A DNA stretch of 53,716 nt, taken from a virus. This document shows positions 15,715-22,044 of the stretch, piece by piece (the stretch's first letter is position 1; each line of letters opens with the position of its first letter). Location: IMG/VR virus record IMGVR_UViG_3300050821_002543, positions 1 to 53,716 of that record; one strand, written 5' to 3'. A model generated the notes under the pieces. That model did no database searches, was not told where the DNA came from, and saw only the letters and a list, made by a program, of their open reading frames with translations. The translations under genes were made by a program, and so were the position numbers.

Positions 15715-16929
15715 ATGCCGCTAGAAGACCTAACTCAGCGAATCAATGTACCTACAATACCACTTGACCCTAATGATCCTGCGCGCTTTAGTCAGCTGAC
15801 GGAGACCGCAAAGGACGCATTTCAGGAGGAGCTCACCACATTTTTCAATCTTCAGGGTACCTACTTTCAGAATCGAAAACTTGAGATACCAACTATCCAG
15901 AAGTTTGAGCTAGGGTTCAATCCCGGAGCATCAGCAACTGAAACGGTTGCTCGAATCCTACTTCAGCATCCCGACATTCTGGAGAAACTTCCTCTAGTAG
16001 CGATTACCACTGCCGCTGCTCAGAATCTGAATCTTAGCATCGGTACCCAGTATGTTGATGCTACCCAGTTACCAGCTCGAGTCAAAAGCACTGTTACTAC
16101 AGGTGGTCCGTTCTCCCTAGTAGACGGAGATCGAATTGCGTTTCAAACAACGCCAAATGGTAAACCACAGATCAGTACAGTTCTATTCAAGTCGCAGCTG
16201 TTCCAAGACATCACAAACGCTCAGCTAATCGAGGTAATTGCTGCTGCAAATGTCCAGATGCTGTATGCTACGGCTAAGTCTACCTCGTATAGTACTCCGA
16301 CTCCTCTACTTAGATTCGATGCTATTGGTGTCTTAGCAAAGACGTACCCTAATAGCATCACTGTTCTTGGTCCACCATACAGTACAGTGAACGCTTTAAC
16401 AGTGTTAGGTTTCACTCCAGGTCAGACTAGCAACAGTGCTAGTCTAGGTCCTTCGAATCGTTATCAGATCGCGGCTAATATGACGATTGGTATTGATCTA
16501 GGGACCGAGTCTGAAAATGAGCGTCGAGAGTTGACAGACCTGGTGAACTACTTTTTCACTCTAGAAGTTGATAAAAGACGAAAGACGTTCCTAGGTCGTT
16601 CGATTTTTGACGACGAGTTTCAGCAGATTCCATATCCTGGTTTGCCACCTCCAGCAGGTCTTCAAGAGAACTATCAAATCACTCTGCTTGACAAGCACAG
16701 CTGGTCAGGTGAAGCTGAACTTCCCCGACAGTCAGGTAGTGGTGAACAGCAAGACCTGATTTATATAAACAGGTTGAACGTTCCGATTACGATCATCGAC
16801 TACGTCGATCGTCTTCTCCAGGCTCCGTATGGGTATGGAGATCAGAATAAGTATACTCAAGCAACCCAAGACTCTGATGGATTGCCTGCAGGCGATCATG
16901 CAGGGTTTGGAGAAACGTCGAGACAATGA
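15715..16929 (+). CDS. Neck or tail-terminator region virion protein with IN-like domain
   Basis: 404 residues. The central part contains GGPFSLVDGDRIAFQTTPNG, then AQLIEVIAAAN and TVNALTVLGFTPGQ, the same outline as the recurring domain in the sheath and the 6574 and 44406 proteins. Towards the C terminus are NMTIGIDLGTESENERRELT and a helix (LVNYFFTLEVDKRRKTFLG), suggesting a tail-terminator or sheath-terminator-like core, which is inference from position before the sheath gene. A 196-bp non-coding gap follows. Confidence 0.6.
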   Translation: MPLEDLTQRINVPTIPLDPNDPARFSQLTETAKDAFQEELTTFFNLQGTYFQNRKLEIPTIQKFELGFNPGASATETVARILLQHPDILEKLPLVAITTAAAQNLNLSIGTQYVDATQLPARVKSTVTTGGPFSLVDGDRIAFQTTPNGKPQISTVLFKSQLFQDITNAQLIEVIAAANVQMLYATAKSTSYSTPTPLLRFDAIGVLAKTYPNSITVLGPPYSTVNALTVLGFTPGQTSNSASLGPSNRYQIAANMTIGIDLGTESENERRELTDLVNYFFTLEVDKRRKTFLGRSIFDDEFQQIPYPGLPPPAGLQENYQITLLDKHSWSGEAELPRQSGSGEQQDLIYINRLNVPITIIDYVDRLLQAPYGYGDQNKYTQATQDSDGLPAGDHAGFGETSRQ

Positions 16930-16937
16930 TCCCTAGT

Positions 16938-16964
16938 TCTCAGAAGCGTAAATCTTATCTGAGA
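16938..16964 (+). promoter_or_regulatory. Hairpin in the pre-sheath gap
   Basis: TCTCAGA (16938-16944) and TCTGAGA (16958-16964) are perfect 7-bp arms around a 13-nt loop. Without a T-run it is not an intrinsic terminator. It lies just after the stop of the 15715 gene in a 196-bp untranslated gap. Confidence 0.45.
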
Positions 16965-17050
16965 TCCGAGTGGTCTTAGACGAACGTAAACGCCAGTATT
17001 TTGGACCCTTGAATCTGAAGTTTGGGAACACGATGTTTCTCCTCACATGA

Positions 17051-17078
17051 AGCTTATTTGTAAGCCTGCAAATAAGTT
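17051..17078 (+). promoter_or_regulatory. Second hairpin in the sheath-gene leader
   Basis: CTTATTTG (17053-17060) pairs with CAAATAAG (17069-17076), extended by G-T and A-T pairs to 10 bp, with an 8-nt loop. It lies about 48 nt ahead of the sheath ATG. No compound promoter element is seen in this gap, so the sheath is likely expressed by read-through or from a leader with post-transcriptional control. Confidence 0.5.
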
Positions 17079-17125
17079 CGATGAGAAGAATCAAATTTCT
17101 ACCGAAGGCAATAGTGGAGCATTAG

Positions 17126-19573
17126 ATGTCGTTTGACATATCAATTTACGTCGACCCCGGAGTGTACAGCCAAGAGGTTATCAACCCTAGCTCTTTAGCG
17201 CTGGGGCAACTTCCAACCCTACTGGCAGTTGTTGGTATCGCTCCTCGAGTAGCTGTAGTCTCTAATGAGGCTGTCATTCGAGGACAGGTGAACAACGAGG
17301 CTGTCACCTGGGCAGGTAGCAGTCCTCATACCTATACTACAACCAATGTCGCAACTCGGCGCCAAGCAGATACGACTCTGATTAAGACTACTGGCGGTCA
17401 GAATCAGACGATGCCGAACAATGCCTATCAATGGTTACCAGCCTCTATCACAGGGTTGACTGGACCATTTGACATTGTCTCAGGTTCATTCATCACTCTC
17501 GAACTTGACGGTAACGAGTTTATCTCGATTGCGTTGACTGCTGGTTCTACTCGAACAGCAACTCAAGTTGCAGCAGACATCAATACTGCATTAGCTGCTT
17601 CTCCAGCGTACGGAGTCGCCTATAATGCAGTAGCTACGGCAGTAGCTGGTGCAATCGTCATCACCTCTCCACAGACGATACCAGCAAATTCTGATCTTCG
17701 ATTCATTGCTACTCCACCAGACACTGTTGGATACGTTGGTGATGATTTCACGTTAGTCTTCGGTCACACCAATCCCTACATTGCACAGTCAACACTCCAA
17801 CTGTTCGATTCGTTCTACCTAGGAACGGATACGTACATCATTGACTATGTTGCAGTGAACACCCTCTTGGATGCTCTCCAGAACACTCCAGTGGTGTCTC
17901 TCACTAAGGTTGGTCTTTACGCCAACGTAACGAGTTTTCAACCTACCATCGATTATCAGTTGACGAGTAACAACGTTGACTGGACTCCGAATGTAGAGGG
18001 AGTTGTTACTGGACTTGTTGGTCCATATAACACTTCGGTCAATAATGTCCTCCAGATGGCTCTAAACGGATTGGCAGTTATTACTGTTACTCTGACAAGT
18101 AGTGCTACTCTTGCAGCTTCGGCAGTTGCTGCATCTATCAATGCCGCACTTCTTGCTCAACCAGTCTATGGACCACTCTATGGTAATGTGGCCACTGTTG
18201 TCGGAGGAGCTGTAGTTATTACTCTACCATCTCCGTTTGACGACTTGCCAGTTGCTCAGGGTGTCAATAGCACAATTGAGTTCTACTCGGTTCCAGCCAA
18301 TGCTGTTACGACTGTCTTTGGAATTGCTCTAACGGCTCTTCCATTCCAACAGACTGGTTCTGCTAATCAGCCAGTGGTCGGAGCAACGTACTTTGCTTCG
18401 TACACCTATACTCGTCCAACATCGGCCTACAACAATGTCAGTGAAGTGACGAACCTGTTCTTTAATCCACAGGACTGTTTGGCATATACTGGTCCGATCA
18501 CGGAAGTGAACTTTGCGGATAACACGCTAGGAATTGCTTCGTCTATTGCGTTCCAAAACAATGCACCTAGACTTTTGCTAGTCCAGGTAAATGATTCAAC
18601 GACTCCAGGGTTCCCAACCATCAACGAAGTCAAAGCTGCGATTGATGCTTGTGTGAACAACTCGGACATCACTGATCTTGTTGTCCTTGATACTCGATTG
18701 GCTGTTCAAACCTATTTGCTAACTCACGTTACGAATGAATCTAGCATTACGGAGAAGAACTATCGTCGAGGTTGGTACGGTATGGCTCAAAATACTGCTG
18801 TTGGTGATATCGATAGTCCAGGAACTTTCGTCTATGCTGCTCAGGTTACTCTTCAGGTTCCTCCTGATTCTCCAGGACGAGGACGTTCGATTATTTCCGC
18901 TCCATCTAACGTTTCGTCTGACATTACTTTCGCAGATGGTACCGATCAGATCATCCCTCTTGATTCGACCTACCTGGGAGTTGCTTGCGCAGCTTTGATG
19001 ACCAGTTTCATCAATCTTGCAACTTCTCTGTTGCGAAAGACAATCGTAGGGTTTGACATTCCGAGCTTCCAGACCTATCAGAAGGCAGAGCGAAGGATGC
19101 TGGCCTCGAATGGAGTTAACGTGGTTACGGTTGAAGGAGGACAGTTCGTTCTCACTGACCCGGTGACTACTGAGCAGGGTGCTGGGAACCTTCGAGAGTT
19201 TACTGAAATCAATGCTATGGTTCAGAAGGACAATACTACCAGGACTGTTGACCAGACGCTCAACACGAACGTGGTTGGCATTGTTCCAAGCGATCTTGCA
19301 GATTTCATCAACGACATCAAGGGGTTCATCAGTCTGGCTCTAACCTCTCTGATTGCAGCTGGTGACATTGGTCCGTATGTCGATGCGAATGGTAATACTC
19401 GAGACATCAATCTGCAGACAGATATGCAGGTGTTCCAGTCACCAACGGATCCGACGCAGTTCATATTCAGGTATTTCTACAACTTGCGGTACGTTGCGAA
19501 GCGGTTGTTTGGAGACTATTCGGTCGACAATCCCTTCTTCCAAACGTCACCTAATCAGACTGCTACAGCTTGA
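17126..19573 (+). CDS. Contractile tail sheath protein
   Basis: 815 residues. The N terminus SFDISIYVDPGVYSQEVINP matches the sheath-family opening (PGVY-x-x-E), and the C-terminal half has the conserved sheath core (RGWYGMAQNT, later NVVTVEGGQFVLTDPVTTEQ, NLREFTEINAMVQKDN, and a final helix-strand part with DFINDIKGFISLAL). It polymerises around the tail tube and contracts during infection. Two related inserted domains, about residues 108-205 and 293-400 (both starting TGL-x-GP(F/Y) and including AA-x-(D/S)INXAL-x-x-xPxYG), enlarge it beyond a minimal sheath; they probably decorate the tail surface. Tail tube follows after a short gap. Confidence 0.92.
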   Translation: MSFDISIYVDPGVYSQEVINPSSLALGQLPTLLAVVGIAPRVAVVSNEAVIRGQVNNEAVTWAGSSPHTYTTTNVATRRQADTTLIKTTGGQNQTMPNNAYQWLPASITGLTGPFDIVSGSFITLELDGNEFISIALTAGSTRTATQVAADINTALAASPAYGVAYNAVATAVAGAIVITSPQTIPANSDLRFIATPPDTVGYVGDDFTLVFGHTNPYIAQSTLQLFDSFYLGTDTYIIDYVAVNTLLDALQNTPVVSLTKVGLYANVTSFQPTIDYQLTSNNVDWTPNVEGVVTGLVGPYNTSVNNVLQMALNGLAVITVTLTSSATLAASAVAASINAALLAQPVYGPLYGNVATVVGGAVVITLPSPFDDLPVAQGVNSTIEFYSVPANAVTTVFGIALTALPFQQTGSANQPVVGATYFASYTYTRPTSAYNNVSEVTNLFFNPQDCLAYTGPITEVNFADNTLGIASSIAFQNNAPRLLLVQVNDSTTPGFPTINEVKAAIDACVNNSDITDLVVLDTRLAVQTYLLTHVTNESSITEKNYRRGWYGMAQNTAVGDIDSPGTFVYAAQVTLQVPPDSPGRGRSIISAPSNVSSDITFADGTDQIIPLDSTYLGVACAALMTSFINLATSLLRKTIVGFDIPSFQTYQKAERRMLASNGVNVVTVEGGQFVLTDPVTTEQGAGNLREFTEINAMVQKDNTTRTVDQTLNTNVVGIVPSDLADFINDIKGFISLALTSLIAAGDIGPYVDANGNTRDINLQTDMQVFQSPTDPTQFIFRYFYNLRYVAKRLFGDYSVDNPFFQTSPNQTATA

Positions 19574-19632
19574 TTAGTGGCTCAAAACCATAGCTAAAAC
19601 ATCTTGCTTTACTTGTCGGGAATTGCAATCAT

Positions 19633-19648
19633 AACTCAATTCTGAGTT
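19633..19648 (+). promoter_or_regulatory. Small hairpin between sheath and tube genes
   Basis: AACTCA (19633-19638) pairs with TGAGTT (19643-19648) around ATTC. It lies in the 114-bp gap between sheath and tube. No terminator T-run and no compound promoter are present; it could be an mRNA processing or stability site that sets the sheath:tube ratio. Confidence 0.35.
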
Positions 19649-19687
19649 CTGATGGAGAACCGAAAACTAGTCACATAGAGACGTCAA

Positions 19688-20140
19688 ATGCCAACTAATC
19701 CTCCGAATACCTTGGTTCGCACTAGCCACGCACTCACAATTCGAGCCAGTGGTATCACAGTTGGAGTAATTCAGAGCTGGGGTCCTGGCCAGAACCGTGG
19801 AGTTACGGGCATCTATGAAATCAACGTAGATACTTCCGGTGAACCTATCGAGAAGGTTCCTGGAAACGTAGGTGGCCTTACTATCCAGGTCTCTCGTTAT
19901 GACCTCTATTCTAGGCGAATGGAGGCTGCATTCGGAACTCCGGATGTTGAGATGCTTGGGAGTCAGGCTAATCCATTCCAAGTTCTTGAGCTCTGGAGGT
20001 TCCCAGACAATACTCAGGAAGGTCGAGTATATACGGGTTGTTGGTTTAGCAACATCGGTCGTACCTACAGTGCTACCGATGCCAGACTAGTACTTGTAAA
20101 TGCAACCATCGAGTACACTCGTCGTCTACGCACAATCTAG
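19688..20140 (+). CDS. Tail tube protein
   Basis: 150 residues directly after the sheath, the usual place and size for the tube subunit. The sequence (ALTIRASGITVGVIQSW, RGVTGIYEINVDTSGEPIEK, then LTIQVSRYDLYSRRME and VLELWRFPDNTQEGRVYTGC) is typical of the T4 gp19-like tube fold of large myoviruses, where the subunits form stacked hexameric rings. The predicted lipoprotein gene begins 8 nt after its stop, with a GGAGA ribosome site. Confidence 0.85.
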   Translation: MPTNPPNTLVRTSHALTIRASGITVGVIQSWGPGQNRGVTGIYEINVDTSGEPIEKVPGNVGGLTIQVSRYDLYSRRMEAAFGTPDVEMLGSQANPFQVLELWRFPDNTQEGRVYTGCWFSNIGRTYSATDARLVLVNATIEYTRRLRTI

Positions 20141-20148
20141 GAGATGTC

Positions 20149-20604
20149 ATGAAATTGTTGACTGTTTTGGTTTTGGTGATTGGAGCTCTGACGTGCTCGG
20201 GTTGCTCCCTACTTTCGCAGGCACAGCAGAATCCTATTGCTTTTGAACAGCAAGTTATTCAAGACACTGAGTTGGCTATTGACGCTGCTCAGGTAGTCTT
20301 CGCTACATTCTTGCCTTCTCTGGGAGCTGCTGGACCTGCAGATCAGACGAAGTTTAATGCCTTGCTTACTGATGTTCAGAACGCAGAGCAGGTATTGGCT
20401 GATGCTGCAACTACAGTTCTTCAGTCGGGATCTAGCGTCGACTTGACCCAGTTGATGGCCAACTTGACAACGACGGTTGATGCCCTCGAAACCTTTATCA
20501 ATGGGTTGAAGAGTTCGGCTGCTAATACGGTTGTACCTAATGCTCTAGACAATGTGGTTATCACACTTCACAAAGTGGTAGCAACCTATCGTAAGCCTAG
20601 TTGA
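20149..20604 (+). CDS. Predicted phage-encoded lipoprotein
   Basis: 151 residues with start MKLLTVLVLVIGALTCSGCS: a lysine, a hydrophobic core and a lipobox-like C-S-G-C, so signal peptidase II processing at Cys19 is likely, though Cys rather than Leu at -3 is atypical. The mature part is helical with Ala/Gln-rich heptads (FEQQVIQDTELAIDAAQVVF, TDVQNAEQVLADAATTVL), suggesting a helical bundle. A lipoprotein inside the tail operon is unusual; a superinfection-exclusion or membrane role is possible. ATG is preceded by AGGAGAT. The compound promoter starts at its stop codon. Confidence 0.75.
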   Translation: MKLLTVLVLVIGALTCSGCSLLSQAQQNPIAFEQQVIQDTELAIDAAQVVFATFLPSLGAAGPADQTKFNALLTDVQNAEQVLADAATTVLQSGSSVDLTQLMANLTTTVDALETFINGLKSSAANTVVPNALDNVVITLHKVVATYRKPS

Positions 20605-20642
20605 ACCAGAGGCTAACCAAGGTTCATAGAGCTTAGTATACT
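20604..20642 (+). promoter_or_regulatory. Compound phage promoter-like element, copy 4
   Basis: AACCAGAG (20604-20611) and AACCAAGG (20615-20622) are 11 bp apart, then 14 bp, then TATACT (20637-20642), with TATAGCT next. The predicted start would be near 20649. It begins at the last base of the lipoprotein gene and precedes the structured RNA and the tail-chaperone operon. Confidence 0.68.
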
Positions 20643-20648
20643 ATATAG

Positions 20649-20760
20649 CTTTGCACCAGATAGTGAAATTACGTCTGGTACAATAAGTAGAGAATCTCCG
20701 AGTAGCAACCTGCTACGATGACGGATTCTAGGGAGCGACGTAAAGTCAGCTCCCTTTTTT
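20649..20760 (+). ncRNA. Structured short RNA or attenuated leader with three hairpins
   Basis: From the predicted start after TATACT to a terminator T-run, about 112 nt contain no ORF and three stacked hairpins. Hairpin 1: ACCAGA (20655-20660) with TCTGGT (20674-20679). Hairpin 2: an outer AGAATC (20691-20696)/GATTCT (20724-20729) pair enclosing GTAGCA (20702-20707)/TGCTAC (20711-20716). Hairpin 3 is the terminator. This layout fits either a small phage RNA or a leader that controls read-through into the tail chaperone and tape-measure genes. No known riboswitch class is recognised. Ends are inferred. Confidence 0.6.
20731..20760 (+). terminator. Intrinsic terminator upstream of the tail chaperone gene
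   Basis: GGGAGC (20731-20736) pairs with GCTCCC (20749-20754), followed by six T. It lies between promoter copy 4 and the chaperone gene, so it either ends a small RNA or acts as an attenuator. Confidence 0.88.
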
Positions 20761-20785
20761 GTGTTCATCCGTTAGGAGATTGGAT

Positions 20786-21358
20786 ATGGCGAAAGAAACT
20801 GATAAGGCTAAGAAGCAGGGAGCTCTATCCCTGCTTGATGATTTGGCTAAAGAGTTGGACGAAGGACGTCTTGAAGGGACGTTCGAGGTTCGAGGTATAT
20901 TCTGGAAGATGCAGTTGCTCCAGGATCATGAAGTCAACTGGGCAAACGGTTTTCAGAGAACCAACTCTACTTTGTCTATGCTGACCTCTCGTAGGGCTCC
21001 TACGTTAGCCATTGGCATTAGAGCAATCGGTAAGAGTGAAGATACCATGAAGTCTGTTCGTCAGTATTTCATGGACGAGTGGGAAGCCGAACGTGGTGAA
21101 CTTGATGCTACGGTTAAAGCTATTCTGGATAATGCCAACGAGTATATTCAGCAGTACTGGTTTGCGGAGCAACTCTTCAAGTGGCTTTCGGTTAGACCAC
21201 CAGAATTTGTCTCCGCCCTCTGGGTGAAGTGGCAATCTCTTGAGGAGAGGAGGACCGAAGCCGAGAAGGCCATGGGAAAATCCTCAGTGGAGGATGGGAC
21301 CTTGTCGAAGACTCCTCCGACCCCTTCCTCAGTACCATCCGCTCAGACAGCGACCTGA
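20786..21358 (+). CDS. Tail assembly chaperone, G-type (short frame)
   Basis: 190 residues; the start at 20786 is chosen for its AGGAG (20774-20778), although the frame is open upstream. Located between tail tube and tape-measure genes, the fixed position of tail chaperones. The product is soluble, alpha-helical and charged (ALSLLDDLAKELDEGR, VKAILDNANEYIQQYWFAEQLF), with no phage capsid signature. Near its 3' end the slippery sequence GGGAAAA (21274-21280) allows a -1 shift into the overlapping open frame, as in lambda G/GT. The non-shifted tail is short and Pro/Ser/Thr-rich. The terminator just upstream may limit its transcription. Confidence 0.8.
   Translation: MAKETDKAKKQGALSLLDDLAKELDEGRLEGTFEVRGIFWKMQLLQDHEVNWANGFQRTNSTLSMLTSRRAPTLAIGIRAIGKSEDTMKSVRQYFMDEWEAERGELDATVKAILDNANEYIQQYWFAEQLFKWLSVRPPEFVSALWVKWQSLEERRTEAEKAMGKSSVEDGTLSKTPPTPSSVPSAQTAT
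21274..21280 (+). other. Programmed -1 frameshift slippery heptamer
   Basis: Zero-frame codons are ATG GGA AAA TCC, so the site is G GGA AAA, an X-XXY-YYZ heptamer differing from the lambda G/GT site (GGGAAAG) only in the last base. The -1 frame is open from 21244, past the heptamer, to 22044. Downstream, TCCTC (21281-21285) can pair with GAGGA (21290-21294); further on, GGAGGA and TCCTCC could also pair. A purine-rich AGGAGG lies upstream. Confidence 0.82.
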
Positions 21359-21417
21359 ATTGGCGCTGGCAACAACTCAAGATCAAGGCTAGAGTATGTT
21401 CTGAGAAGCATCTCCTA

Positions 21418-22044
21418 ATGTCGGACCCTCGTTTAAAACACATGACGAGAGTTCGATGGCTTTGGGAAGCTTGGCAATTGAAGTTGAAGGAAGACGCTGA
21501 AGTTACTCGCATTAACAAAACTGGTGAGCAATCCTTCAAGGCTTTTCGAGATATTCTATGCTCTATTCTTGGTACGAATTTGGAACCGATTACACAGTCT
21601 GATGGTACGGTTCGATGGCCAACAGAGGGTGAGTTTACACCGTTGATTTATGCTATTGCACGACCTGACTATCTGAAGTCTGCAATGGAGAAGATCAATA
21701 ACCTAGTAGCAGGTCAGTCGGGTCCTGATCCAGTTGATCCTGAGGCAGAGGGTGGTTACACCGAAGACGATCTTCAATTCTTCGATGAATTGCCTGTTGA
21801 CACTAAGAAAGCTTTCTGGGATAGTCCAGAAATGAAGTCGCAATTGCGACAACTCGTTATCCAGAAAGATCCGAGAACTGTCAATCCGTACGATAAGAAG
21901 CAACCTAAACCTCTAGGTCTTGACGCAGAGTTCGTTAAGCAAATGCAAGAGGAAGACGAGAACTTCGGTCGAAAGAAGAAAGCCAGAATGGAACTTCTGG
22001 AAGAAGACGATATTGACTTTCCACCTGGGTTTGGTATGAAATGA
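21418..22044 (+). CDS. Tail assembly chaperone, T part of a G-T fusion
   Basis: The open frame runs from 21244 to 22044; the ATG at 21418 has only a weak ribosome site. The frame is -1 relative to the upstream gene, and after the slip at 21280 it would add 254 residues to the first 165, a 419-residue fusion. Such G-T fusions bind the tape-measure protein and recruit tube subunits. The T part is helical and acidic (PRLKHMTRVRWLWEAWQL, then a C-terminal lysine/arginine cluster FGRKKKARMELLEEDDID). It overlaps the first tape-measure ATG by 4 nt. Independent initiation at 21418 cannot be excluded. Confidence 0.72.
   Translation: MSDPRLKHMTRVRWLWEAWQLKLKEDAEVTRINKTGEQSFKAFRDILCSILGTNLEPITQSDGTVRWPTEGEFTPLIYAIARPDYLKSAMEKINNLVAGQSGPDPVDPEAEGGYTEDDLQFFDELPVDTKKAFWDSPEMKSQLRQLVIQKDPRTVNPYDKKQPKPLGLDAEFVKQMQEEDENFGRKKKARMELLEEDDIDFPPGFGMK

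Noticed and set aside
16926-16979. 17-codon ORF coupled to the stop of the 15715 gene (ATGA)
   Set aside because: Too short to judge, basic-rich composition but no family and it covers a hairpin.
17047-17136. Short ORF of 29 codons overlapping the sheath start
   Set aside because: No ribosome site, overlaps the sheath ATG and one hairpin; more likely chance.
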